From Blastocatellia bacterium (lineage in GTDB: Bacteria > Acidobacteriota > Blastocatellia > Pyrinomonadales > Pyrinomonadaceae): a stretch of 49,422 nucleotides of DNA. Below, piece after piece: positions 33,828 to 42,448 of this stretch. How positions within the stretch are numbered: position 1 is the first letter of the stretch; each line of letters starts with the position of its first letter. The translations under genes and the position numbers were made by a program. The stretch lies in assembly GCA_016789145.1 (NCBI GenBank), contig JAEUQI010000013.1:1-49422 (forward strand), read 5' to 3'. Under the pieces are notes generated by a model. The model saw only the letters and a program-made list of their open reading frames with translations, was not told the DNA's origin and searched no databases.

Positions 33828-35267
33828 ATGCCCCAGAATATTGCCATCATCGGTTCCGGATTTCTTGGCCTGACGCTCGCGTTGCGCCTAGCGGAGCGTG
33901 GCGATAATGTGACTGTATACGAATCGGCGGGCGAGATCGGTGGCTTGGCATCAGCATGGCAGATCGGCGGTATCACTTGGGACAAGCATTATCATGTGAC
34001 GCTTGCGTCTGACGCGAATACGCGAAAGATCGTCGAAGAACTCGGCCTCGGAGACGAATTCAATTGGGTCGAGACCAAGACCGGCTTTTTCACCGACGGC
34101 AAGCTTTACTCGATGTCGAACACGGCAGAGTTTCTACGCTTTCCACCGCTCGATCTGATAAGCAAACTGCGGTTAGGTTCAACGATCTTTCGAGCATCCC
34201 GCATCACTGATTGGAAAGCTCTCGAACAGATCTCGGTCGAAGACTGGCTTACCAAACTCTCCGGCAAACGCACATTCGATAAGATCTGGCGTCCGCTACT
34301 AATGGCAAAGCTCGGCGAAGCTTATCGAGAGACGTCTGCCGCATTCATTTGGGCAACGATCCAGCGGATGTATGCTGCCCGCAATTCGGGTATGAAAAAG
34401 GAGATGTTCGGCTATGTTCGCGGAGGCTATGCTCGCGTGCTCGAACGATTTGGCGAAGTACTCAGTGATCGTGGTGTCGATATTCGCCTAAACAGCAAGG
34501 TCGAGATGATCGAAGATCTCCCGTCGGGTCAGCTCGTCGTTCGAGTTCAACAGACTCGTCGTCGCACAGATACCAAAGCTAGCACTTTTCCTCAACGCAC
34601 AAAATATGCGTCGGTAAATACGCAATTCGCTGTTTCAGCCGGCTTTTCCGGCGGCTTCTTGGCTGAACCGGCTCTTCCATCCGTGCGACGTATTAAGAGC
34701 ATGGAAAATACGTTCGACAAGGTGATCCTAACTTGCCCTTCGAATGTTGCCTCAAAAATGTTGCCGCAGTTGGAAAAGGCTGAGCGAAAACAGCTTGATT
34801 CGATCAAATATCAAGGTATCATCTGCGCCTCCGTGTTAATGAAATGTTCGCTTTCGCCGTATTACGTCACTAATATCACCGACGAGGCACCATTCACCGG
34901 TGTTATCGAGATGTCCGCCCTAGTCGATAAACGTGAATTCGGCCGCAACGCACTCGTGTATCTCCCCAAATACGTGGCACCGGACGATGAATTGTTCGAG
35001 AGATCTGATGAGGACATCGAGCGTATTTTCCTGGATAGCATAGAGAGAATGTATCCACTTTTTCGACGGAAAGATGTTGTGGCGTTCAAGGTGTCGCGTG
35101 TTCGTCAAGTGTTTCCTTTGCCGGTGATCGGCTACTCGGAGACCTTACCTGGAACAAAAACGTCTGTCGATGGCGTTTACATCGTTAATTCCTCTCACAT
35201 TGTGAACGGCACCCTGAATGTTAACGAGACAGTTGCTCTAGCGGAGAGGTTCATGAGCGAGTTATGA
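33828..35267 (+). CDS. FAD-dependent oxidoreductase, protoporphyrinogen-oxidase/amine-oxidase fold
   Basis: A 479-aa flavoprotein. The dinucleotide-binding motif IAIIGSGFLGLTLALRLAERGDNVTVYE (4-31) is followed by GGLASAW and a substrate region similar to UDP-galactopyranose-mutase and PPOX relatives found in polysaccharide loci. An extra stretch at about 241-289, rich in Arg, Thr, Gly and Pro, interrupts the second beta-sheet before KVILTCPSNVA. The C-terminal FAD-contact segment is GVYIVNSSHIVNGTLNVNETVALAERF. Its stop overlaps the next start (ATGA), so it is coupled to the deacetylase. The reaction is unknown; a role in glycan precursor modification is inferred from context. Confidence 0.85.
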   Translation: MPQNIAIIGSGFLGLTLALRLAERGDNVTVYESAGEIGGLASAWQIGGITWDKHYHVTLASDANTRKIVEELGLGDEFNWVETKTGFFTDGKLYSMSNTAEFLRFPPLDLISKLRLGSTIFRASRITDWKALEQISVEDWLTKLSGKRTFDKIWRPLLMAKLGEAYRETSAAFIWATIQRMYAARNSGMKKEMFGYVRGGYARVLERFGEVLSDRGVDIRLNSKVEMIEDLPSGQLVVRVQQTRRRTDTKASTFPQRTKYASVNTQFAVSAGFSGGFLAEPALPSVRRIKSMENTFDKVILTCPSNVASKMLPQLEKAERKQLDSIKYQGIICASVLMKCSLSPYYVTNITDEAPFTGVIEMSALVDKREFGRNALVYLPKYVAPDDELFERSDEDIERIFLDSIERMYPLFRRKDVVAFKVSRVRQVFPLPVIGYSETLPGTKTSVDGVYIVNSSHIVNGTLNVNETVALAERFMSEL

Positions 35268-36271
35268 AACGTATTGCAAGTCTATCTTTAGACCTAGACA
35301 ATCAGTGGTCGTATATGAAAACTCACGGCGATGCCGGTTGGGATTCGTATCCGACTTATCTTGATGTTGTGGTACCGAGAGCTCTCGAACTCTTTGAAAA
35401 GCACGGACTGTCAATTACGTTCTTTATCGTCGGCCGCGATGCATCGATGGACATCAATCACAAAGCTATTCGATCGATCGCCGACGCCGGGCACGAAATC
35501 GGAAATCATTCGTTTGACCATGAGCCTTGGTTACACCTCTATTCAAAGCAGCAACTAGACGAAGAGTTTGATAAGACCGAGCGAGCTTTGTTCGATGCGA
35601 CCGGCGCTCGCCCGACAGGCTTTCGCGGGCCTGGCTATAGCCTGAGTCCGACCGTGCTTGAGGTGTTAGCTGAGCGAGGGTACGACTATGATTGCTCGAC
35701 CTTGCCAACATACATCGGTCCGCTTGCCCGGGCATATTATTTTATGCGTTCACCGGCAATGTCCGACGAAGAAAAAGCAAAACGCAAGAAACTCTTCGGC
35801 ACCTTTGCGGACGGGCGACAATCTTTGAAGCCGCATTTTGTAAAAGCCGGCGAACGCGATCTTGTCGAGATCCCGGTAACCACGTTTCCTGGAGTCAAAA
35901 CGCCCATCCACGCCAGCTACGTGATCTATCTTGCGAGTTTTTCGGAGACTGCAGCGATGGCGTACTGGCGTACTGCTCTGACTGCGTGTCGCGTATCGGG
36001 TGTCGAGCCTTCGATCTTGCTGCATCCATTGGACTTTTTAGCAGGCACCGACATTGAGGAGTTAAAATTCTTTCCGGGAATGTCGATGACGCTCGAGAAG
36101 AAATTGAGTCTAATGGACAAAATAGTTGGTACGTTGAATGACAGCTATAAGGTCGTCGATATGCGCGAACACGCCGCCGCATTTCGCAGCATCAACGAAC
36201 GCACAGTCGATGATCCAGACAAGAGTCCAAAGATACCCAGCGTGTCGATGCCGACCGTTGCTAAGCCATGA
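35264..36271 (+). CDS. Polysaccharide deacetylase (NodB homology domain)
   Basis: A 335-aa carbohydrate esterase 4-type enzyme that removes acetyl groups from an N-acetylated glycan. Seen: the catalytic Asp motif SLSLDLDNQW, TFFIVGRDA, the metal motif GHEIGNHSFDHEPW with both His of HxxxH, RGPGYSLSPTVLEVLAERGYDYDCST, and a C-terminal HPLDFL with the family's His. Unlike the fused deacetylase upstream, all metal ligands are intact. There is no signal peptide, so it may act on cytoplasmic lipid-linked intermediates. It overlaps its neighbours by 4 nt on both sides. Confidence 0.92.
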   Translation: MKRIASLSLDLDNQWSYMKTHGDAGWDSYPTYLDVVVPRALELFEKHGLSITFFIVGRDASMDINHKAIRSIADAGHEIGNHSFDHEPWLHLYSKQQLDEEFDKTERALFDATGARPTGFRGPGYSLSPTVLEVLAERGYDYDCSTLPTYIGPLARAYYFMRSPAMSDEEKAKRKKLFGTFADGRQSLKPHFVKAGERDLVEIPVTTFPGVKTPIHASYVIYLASFSETAAMAYWRTALTACRVSGVEPSILLHPLDFLAGTDIEELKFFPGMSMTLEKKLSLMDKIVGTLNDSYKVVDMREHAAAFRSINERTVDDPDKSPKIPSVSMPTVAKP

Positions 36272-37800
36272 ACGACGCTTCGGCCGCAACATTACAAACT
36301 CTCGGATCAAAGGCCGCAAGCTCGTCCCGAGTTTCGTCATGGCTAGTGCCGACGGTCGTACTACTTTCGATCGCCTCGCTGATCACGATCGAAAGGAACA
36401 TCTCGCCTGCGGTTCCGATCAACGTCGATCCCGCCTATTATGCGGTCGTCAGCCATGAGTTGCTCAATGGTGAGCGGCTCTACACAGACATTTGGGATCA
36501 CAAACCACCAGCACCCTTCATCGTCTATGGTGCGGCAGAGTTACTTTTCGGATACGGTCCGGCAACCTTGCTCACGCTCAACCTAATACTCACCTTGCTG
36601 ATGCTGGTGCTGCTTTTCCTCGTTGGCAGACGAGGTCCAGGCGGTGACATTTCGGGATATATCGCTGCTGCCACTTGGGCGATCGTTTCCGGCTCGATCG
36701 GGCTCGAGGGACGCGATCCGAATACGGAAATAATGATGAATGTGTGCCTGACGGGCGCATTCCTGATGTTCGTAAATTCCAAGGATGGAATGACTCGAAG
36801 CGGTGCCATCGTTGGCGGGCTCTTGTTTCTCATCGCGACTATGTTCAAGCCGGTCGTGGTCGCTGCGGCGTTACTGATCTGTTTAGCCAACCTTATGTTC
36901 GCTAGAGATCGCAATGAGGCCGTTCGTTCGACCGCGATCATCAGCGGCATCGGAGTTATTGGTTGGGCCGCTACATTTGGCTACTTCGCCTGGACAGGCC
37001 GGGCTGCCATTTTTGCCGATTCGATGGTCGCTTTCAACCGTTCGTATTCCGGCAGCATCGTCGGAAACCTGATCGCTCCACTGACCGGTGATGCGGAATT
37101 GCTGATCGACGTTATCGGACCGATCGCAGTGATCGCCGCCGGGCTTTTTGTGCTCGTCATCTGGTTTGATAGACGCTTGGCAGCTTTGGTTGCGGCGTTT
37201 GTCGCTGCGGGCTGGTTTGGCATTGCGGCACCGGGCAGATTCTCTGTTCATTACTATCAATTGTGGTTGCCACCACTAATTATCGCGTCTGCATGGGGAA
37301 TCGGTGTTCTAATGAACTCCGAAAAGCGGCTCGTTAGATGGGCATCTCCGGTAGTGATCGGGCTGTTGTTTGGCGGCCTGATCGCAACTCAGATTTCTGA
37401 ATACAAGACCGTCATCGCCGGCGAACACACTCCGGTCGTAAAGAAGCTTGCTCACTCGGCACCGACGCTGCGGTTCATCAGGGAGAATCTGGAACCTAAC
37501 GAGACTTTTTTCCTCTGGGGCATCACCACAAATATGTATCTTTTGGCGGAAAGGCGTCCGCCTGCAGCCGTTATATTCGACGGGCATTTGGAGAACGGGC
37601 CAATGTTTGCGACCTTGTCGAGCCGTGTGATCAGTGACCTGAACCGCGAGAGGCCCGAGCTGTTGGTCGTTGAACACGGTCGGCCGCCTGTACCAAGCTG
37701 GATCAGCGACGGTTACGATACTAAGCCGATCTTCGACGATCCTAATGGGTATGCCGTGTACGCCCGTCGCGATGGCCGACTCGGACACGAAAGAAGATGA
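36268..37800 (+). CDS. Multi-pass membrane glycosyltransferase (GT39/ArnT-like)
   Basis: A 510-aa integral membrane GT-C enzyme with about ten hydrophobic helices between residues 25 and 400. It probably transfers a sugar from a polyprenyl-phosphate donor on the periplasmic side. The first loop carries the acidic catalytic position as NVDPAYYAVVSHELLNGERLYTDIWDHKPP (Asp near 55), the typical pattern of this superfamily. The C-terminal soluble part ends SDGYDTKPIFDDPNGYAVYAR. It overlaps the upstream deacetylase and downstream flavoprotein genes by 4 nt each. Donor and acceptor are not known. Confidence 0.87.
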   Translation: MNDASAATLQTLGSKAASSSRVSSWLVPTVVLLSIASLITIERNISPAVPINVDPAYYAVVSHELLNGERLYTDIWDHKPPAPFIVYGAAELLFGYGPATLLTLNLILTLLMLVLLFLVGRRGPGGDISGYIAAATWAIVSGSIGLEGRDPNTEIMMNVCLTGAFLMFVNSKDGMTRSGAIVGGLLFLIATMFKPVVVAAALLICLANLMFARDRNEAVRSTAIISGIGVIGWAATFGYFAWTGRAAIFADSMVAFNRSYSGSIVGNLIAPLTGDAELLIDVIGPIAVIAAGLFVLVIWFDRRLAALVAAFVAAGWFGIAAPGRFSVHYYQLWLPPLIIASAWGIGVLMNSEKRLVRWASPVVIGLLFGGLIATQISEYKTVIAGEHTPVVKKLAHSAPTLRFIRENLEPNETFFLWGITTNMYLLAERRPPAAVIFDGHLENGPMFATLSSRVISDLNRERPELLVVEHGRPPVPSWISDGYDTKPIFDDPNGYAVYARRDGRLGHERR

Positions 37801-39146
37801 AAGACTCGACACACCGACCAACAACTGACAAACCGATCGCGATAATCGGTGCAGGCCTCGCCGGGCTGACGGCGGCGAATTATCTTCATTCTCAGGGCGT
37901 GCCTTTCGTACTTTACGAAGCCGGTAAAAAGATCGCAGGCCTAGCGTCGAGCTTTAAGGATGACGAAGGATTCAGCTACGATTTTGGGGCACATTTCATT
38001 ACAAATCGTCTCGCGGACGCGATCGGCGTTGGCGACGAATGCCTGACGGTAAAGCACTACGGCGAAGTCGTTTTCCTGAACCGAAAAGTCTACTCCTATC
38101 CGTTCGGCCTAGCGACCGTTCCTCGAATGACGATCTCGGCGATAAGAACAAAGCTGTCGCCGAATGGACACAAGCCAAGGTCCGCCGCCGAGTGGTTCCG
38201 CAAAAGCTATGGCCCGGCTCTGGCTGACGAAGTCGCATTGCCGCTTATCGAGGCTTGGTCCGGGGCACCTGCCGACGAACTTTCGGCAGCTGTCGGCGAG
38301 AGCCTGCCGGGCAGCATTGCAAAGACACTTTATCTCAAGGCTGCCAGCAAACTTACACGACGAGCGGTCGCTTGCGGTTATAACCGCGAAAAGCCGGAGA
38401 CGCCGAGCGTTTTTCACGTGTATCCTGAAAAGGGAGTTTCTACTTTATGTGAGAAGCTCGCTACAGGATTTGAAGAGAACATTCGTCTCGAAACGCCGGT
38501 CGAAGAGATCATCGTCGAGGGCGAGAAGGCCGTCGCGGTGAAAGCCGGCGGTAAGATCGACGAAGTGTCTGCGGTTATAAGCACTGCTCCTGCGAACATA
38601 CTTGCCAAGCTTGTCACCGGAACCGACGCACTTGATGACTTCGGAGCGTTTCGATATCGACCGATGATCTTCGTGAATATGAAGTTCGACGGTCGCGGCC
38701 TATTGCCTGATACCGTAATGTGGTTTCCAGAGAAAGAGTTTACGTTCTTTCGACTGACCGAAGCGACACATTCGATGCCGTGGCTCGCTCCTGAGGGCAA
38801 AACTATGATCACCGTCGATATCGGCTGTGAAAAGGGTGACCAATTCTGGGAAATGCCCGAGGACGAGATGATCGAACTTTGTTTGCGAGATCTCGAAAAG
38901 GTCTTGCCGAACGCCCGCGATATTTTCCTTGGTGCCAAGATCCTAAAAACGCCGATAGCCTATCCTGTATATTTGAACGAGTACGAGGAGGCACGTAAGG
39001 CTTTCGAACGCTCGACAAATGTCGAGAATCTCCTTTCCATCGGACGAAACGGCGAATTCTCACACATCTTCATGGAAGATGTTTACTGGCGCACCCGAAG
39101 CAAGATGAGCGAATTGCTCAAATCGATGAATTGGGCCAAAAGCTAA
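37797..39146 (+). CDS. FAD-dependent oxidoreductase, protoporphyrinogen-oxidase/UDP-galactopyranose-mutase-like
   Basis: A 449-aa flavoprotein with IAIIGAGLAGLTAANYLHSQGVPFVLYE (about 14-41), GLASSFKDDEGFSYDFGAHFITN as the FAD-contacting second motif, and LLSIGRNGEFSHIFMEDVYWR at the C-terminus. The DFGAHFI segment resembles that of UDP-galactopyranose mutases and related polysaccharide-locus enzymes. It is a second, distinct member of the same superfamily as the gene at 33828 in the same cluster. It overlaps the preceding GT gene by 4 nt and abuts the next. A porphyrin role is unlikely given the neighbours. Confidence 0.85.
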   Translation: MKDSTHRPTTDKPIAIIGAGLAGLTAANYLHSQGVPFVLYEAGKKIAGLASSFKDDEGFSYDFGAHFITNRLADAIGVGDECLTVKHYGEVVFLNRKVYSYPFGLATVPRMTISAIRTKLSPNGHKPRSAAEWFRKSYGPALADEVALPLIEAWSGAPADELSAAVGESLPGSIAKTLYLKAASKLTRRAVACGYNREKPETPSVFHVYPEKGVSTLCEKLATGFEENIRLETPVEEIIVEGEKAVAVKAGGKIDEVSAVISTAPANILAKLVTGTDALDDFGAFRYRPMIFVNMKFDGRGLLPDTVMWFPEKEFTFFRLTEATHSMPWLAPEGKTMITVDIGCEKGDQFWEMPEDEMIELCLRDLEKVLPNARDIFLGAKILKTPIAYPVYLNEYEEARKAFERSTNVENLLSIGRNGEFSHIFMEDVYWRTRSKMSELLKSMNWAKS

Positions 39147-40646
39147 GTGCACGATAACTCTGAAGGACAACTCATTAAACGACGATCGCTTTGGGTATTG
39201 ATGGCGATAAGCCTGGCTATTTCCTCATTCATTGGTTTCCAGATCGATATTCGATTTGACGAGGGTTACACGCTCAATACGACAAGTCGCGGGATCGCCT
39301 ACGCGATCACGCAGTCGTTGGGTTTTGAGGAGCAGGCACCGCTTTACTTTGTCCTACTTTCGATATGGCGAATGGCAGACAGTTCGCTGTTGTTTGCCCG
39401 CCTGTTTTCGATACTTATGGCTCCGCTCATTGTTTGGGCGACCGCGGAGACTGCGAAACGATATATCAGAGACCTAGATCCATTGTTGCCTGCCGCCGTA
39501 ATGGCGGTTAGCTCTCAGATGATCTGGAGTTCGATCGAGATCAGGCTTTATGCGTTGATGCTGCTGTTGTCGTGTCTGATATTGATAACATTCTATGACG
39601 TATTCTTGAACACGTCGGCCTCTTATCGACGAGTGTCACTCTTCATTCTGGTTTGTATCGCCGCGATCCATACTCAGTACTTTCTAGGCTTTCTGATGGT
39701 CGGTTGCGGCATCGTTGTACTGATCGCCGCACGGCAGTCAATTCGATCTTTCGCTCTCTCAACCTTTGTGATCACTCTCGCGTCATTGCCGATCATTTAC
39801 ATTATGGCAGGGCAAGCATCCGAGGTTCATGGCCATTCAGACGGCGTATTTGGCGGCATCCTGCTCATTCGTTCGATCTACCAATTGACGACAGCGATGA
39901 TAATTCCGCTCGAGTGGATCACGAACGACCTGCTACGGTCGTGGGCGATCCGACTGTTTGCATTTGTCGTCTTCATTGTTCTGATCGTGAGACTGACCAA
40001 ACGGCCCGGAAGAGAAACGGTCGCATTGACGACTATCACCTTCGTCACTCTCATTTTGTTGCTGACGGCCAACTATTATCTCGGCAACCACGGCATCCAG
40101 CATCGGCATTTTTCGGTCGCATTGATCCCATTGGTTCTGATCACATTCGCGGCGTTCCAATACTTCAAGTCTCGCTCAGTCTCATTTGGGCTAGCAGCGA
40201 TGCTAATGATCGCCAACCTCGGCCACGTTGTGTGGGCAAATTGGGACATTGCCAAACCAGGCGATGCAAAACGCGTTGCCTCATATATCACCGACAACGA
40301 GTCTGAAAACGAGCCGGTCTTGATCTTTCATGCGGATGCCGTGCTATCGATCCGCGAGTTCTATCGCGGTAAGAACCGGCTCGTCCCATTGCCGCAAGAG
40401 AACTCGTTCGACGAATGGGATCCGCGTAATAACGTCATTCGCAGCGAAGAGCAGCTCTCTGCGGCGATCAGCAATGCTTCCGGCGACGCTAAGAGATTCT
40501 GGCTTGTGAACGACGGTTGGTGTGCTCAGGGAACACTCAAATTCAATTGCGAAATACTTGAAGACTTCATCTCTAAGAATTTCCAAGTCATCGACGAACG
40601 AGAATTTCTCAAGCCGACCACCGTTCGCCTGATCGAAAGACGATAA
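39147..40646 (+). CDS. Multi-pass membrane glycosyltransferase-like protein
   Basis: A 499-aa integral membrane protein with about nine to eleven hydrophobic helices up to residue 370 and a soluble C-terminal part (IFHADAVLSIREFYRGKNRLVPLP onward). The first periplasmic loop has DIRFDEGYTLNTTSRG and EEQAPLYFVLLSIWR, the DE motif and context of GT39-type GT-C transferases. It starts with GTG at 39147, directly after the preceding TAA with no spacer, so it depends on coupling. It is the last member of the tightly coupled glycan run and presumably attaches a sugar from a lipid carrier. Confidence 0.84.
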   Translation: MHDNSEGQLIKRRSLWVLMAISLAISSFIGFQIDIRFDEGYTLNTTSRGIAYAITQSLGFEEQAPLYFVLLSIWRMADSSLLFARLFSILMAPLIVWATAETAKRYIRDLDPLLPAAVMAVSSQMIWSSIEIRLYALMLLLSCLILITFYDVFLNTSASYRRVSLFILVCIAAIHTQYFLGFLMVGCGIVVLIAARQSIRSFALSTFVITLASLPIIYIMAGQASEVHGHSDGVFGGILLIRSIYQLTTAMIIPLEWITNDLLRSWAIRLFAFVVFIVLIVRLTKRPGRETVALTTITFVTLILLLTANYYLGNHGIQHRHFSVALIPLVLITFAAFQYFKSRSVSFGLAAMLMIANLGHVVWANWDIAKPGDAKRVASYITDNESENEPVLIFHADAVLSIREFYRGKNRLVPLPQENSFDEWDPRNNVIRSEEQLSAAISNASGDAKRFWLVNDGWCAQGTLKFNCEILEDFISKNFQVIDEREFLKPTTVRLIERR

Positions 40647-40696
40647 TGGTTTGGTAGTTTTTACCGAAACGCCTTACAATAATGGCTAATTAGCCC

Positions 40697-40906
40697 ATGA
40701 TCAATCTATCTGACCCAAAATCGATCGATAAGCCGCCAGTTCGATGCTCGGAGTGCGACGAGGAAGTTACGAACTACAACACCTTCGTTTCACCGACCAA
40801 CGACACTCGGACTGTTTGCTGGCAATGCCTGGCTCGCGAAGAAAAAGGATTCAATGCGGCTCGCGGCTTCCAACGTCTCGGTCGTCGAGGCGTGATCCCC
40901 AGATAA
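40697..40906 (+). CDS. Small zinc-ribbon protein of unknown function
   Basis: A 69-aa protein with CSECDEEV and CWQCLARE, two CxxC pairs spaced 24 residues apart, as in a treble-clef or ribbon zinc site, and a basic C-terminus (FQRLGRRGVIPR). It is one base from the start of peptide deformylase, indicating strict coupling. Function is unknown; a link to translation or to nascent-protein processing is suggested only by position. Confidence 0.75.
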   Translation: MINLSDPKSIDKPPVRCSECDEEVTNYNTFVSPTNDTRTVCWQCLAREEKGFNAARGFQRLGRRGVIPR

Positions 40907-40907
40907 A

Positions 40908-41399
40908 ATGGCCGTACGCAAGATCACCGAGTATCCCGAACCGGTGCTTGGCATCGTCGGCAAGCCTGTCGAGAACTTCGATGCCGACCTTGCCGCGTTG
41001 TGCGACGATATGTTCGACACGATGTATGACGCCGACGGCGTCGGTCTCGCTGCACCGCAGATCGGATTGAATCTTCGCCTTTTCGTGATGGATTGCGATG
41101 GCTTGAAACTTGTCGCCGCAAACCCGGAGATCGTCTCGACAGAAGGCGAGCAGTCCGGCCAAGAAGGTTGCTTGTCTGTCGGCAAAGTTCCCGCCGTGGT
41201 TGTTCGCGGAGCAAAGGCTCGTTTACGTGCTCAAGATCTCAACGGCGTATGGTTCGAGCAAGACGCCGAAGGCTACGCCGCACGGTGCTTCCAACATGAA
41301 ACCGATCACTGCGACGGCAGACTATTTATAGACCGATTGCCAAAGCTTCGCCGCGATATGGTCGTCAAGCGATTCAAGAAAGAGAAGAGTTGGAAGTAA
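40908..41399 (+). CDS. def: Peptide deformylase
   Basis: Removes the formyl group from the N-terminal Met of new proteins. The 163-aa enzyme has all three motifs: GVGLAAPQIG (44-53), EGCLSV with metal ligand C88, and QHETDHCDGRL with H130, E131 and H134. The usual first residue of motif 2 is kept, so activity is expected. Length is normal. The usual partner fmt is not downstream; the repeat element begins instead. It shares a one-base junction with the zinc-ribbon gene. Confidence 0.95.
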   Translation: MAVRKITEYPEPVLGIVGKPVENFDADLAALCDDMFDTMYDADGVGLAAPQIGLNLRLFVMDCDGLKLVAANPEIVSTEGEQSGQEGCLSVGKVPAVVVRGAKARLRAQDLNGVWFEQDAEGYAARCFQHETDHCDGRLFIDRLPKLRRDMVVKRFKKEKSWK

Positions 41400-41419
41400 T
41401 CGTTTCTGACATTGCCCTC

Positions 41420-41772
41420 CGGAACGTCTCATTTTGCACATCTTTGTAAGCTGTTACATAACAACAACTTACACAAAACGCCGACCAAAAGCGTTCCAAG
41501 CCGTTCTAGCATCGTTCCACAATTCTGTGGAACGCTTAAACCATTGCATACATTGTACTTATAACGACAACTTGCTCAAATTTTGCCACTTTTTAAAAAA
41601 ATGTAAGATTATGTCTTACAGGCAAAGACGCACTTATCCCTCAGAACCAACAAGTCCAAAAAAGAGAACGACCTGCGCAATTTCAAATGAAAGGTTGTCA
41701 AAGATCTCGGCGTAAACCGTTGTCACGTCTATTGGATATTGTATCACAATTAATACACATATGATGCAACTA
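41420..41772 (+). repeat. Dispersed intergenic element, diverged copy C without the GC array
   Basis: The 426-nt gap between def and trmB has no gene but keeps the element's landmarks in order: repeated CGTTCCA-like boxes, a perfect 9-bp hairpin at 41513-41534 followed by CTTAAACCATTG, a palindrome at 41602-41620 (two mismatches), GTCAAAGATCT near 41694-41705 and a terminal ATGATGCAAC at 41761-41770. Overall identity to the other copies is much lower between these landmarks, and the GC-rich tandem array is absent. Confidence 0.75.
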
Positions 41773-41825
41773 TTTCTCGGCTCAAGCTGACAATTTAGCT
41801 AAACGAGTAGTTTGCCAGCCAGGTT

Positions 41826-42446
41826 TTACTTTCTAAATATCGCTCGATAAACGGGCAGTTCTTTGTCTTCAACGGCTTTCTCGCGCTCGGTTCGAACAGG
41901 AAACGGATTTTTCTCGACCGCAACCTCGATCGCTCGCGGTTCCGCTCGAAACAACTCAAACATCTCATCTGCAAGAAACTGAATGTCAGTTTGAACAAAC
42001 ACCGTGCCGCCATCTGCGAGCTTGTCGTACACGGCAGTGACCAGTTCGGCATTGACCATGCGGCGTTTTGAGTGTTTTCGTTTGAACCAAGGATCGGGAA
42101 ATTGGATGGTGACTTGCTGAAGGACGCCGTCGGGAATATCGGCTATCAGCTTGTCGATGAACAACATTGCGTTGCAGAAAGTGTAGTGTAGGTTCGTTAG
42201 GTTAGCTTCGTTCGCTAGCCGATTCGCCTCATCCACAAGCGGCTCGCGGATCTCGACGCCTAGATAATTCCAATCAGGCCTTTCAGCCGCCATCTTAAGC
42301 AAAAATCGCCCGCGAGCACAGCCGATATCAAGCAACAACGGTCTTGTTGGATCAGCGAAAATAGCCGCCAGATCTATCGGTTGAGGTTCCTGCCGATAAT
42401 AGGGCGAATGTGGATTTACATGTTGGTGAACGCGGACTCGGGCCAT
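41826..42446 (-). CDS. trmB: tRNA (guanine-N7-)-methyltransferase
   Basis: Methylates G46 in the variable loop of tRNAs using SAM. The 206-aa protein shows LLLDIGCARGRFLLKMA (SAM site), YLGVEIREPLVDEA, and the hallmark QFPDPWFKRKHSKRRMVN substrate-binding loop, then TDIQFLADEM. Length is normal. It is third in a compact minus-strand group, beginning 2 nt after the rhomboid stop. Confidence 0.95.
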   Translation of the reverse strand: MARVRVHQHVNPHSPYYRQEPQPIDLAAIFADPTRPLLLDIGCARGRFLLKMAAERPDWNYLGVEIREPLVDEANRLANEANLTNLHYTFCNAMLFIDKLIADIPDGVLQQVTIQFPDPWFKRKHSKRRMVNAELVTAVYDKLADGGTVFVQTDIQFLADEMFELFRAEPRAIEVAVEKNPFPVRTEREKAVEDKELPVYRAIFRK

Positions 42447-42448
42447 TG

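Noticed and set aside
37797..39146. Heme biosynthesis gene (protoporphyrinogen oxidase)
   Set aside because: The fold matches, but there are no other heme genes and all neighbours are glycan genes; the UDP-galactopyranose-mutase-like reading fits better.
27801..40646. Exosortase (PEP-CTERM) export locus
   Set aside because: The deacetylase subgroup suggests it, but no exosortase, no PEP-CTERM protein and no other Xrt-linked gene is in the window.
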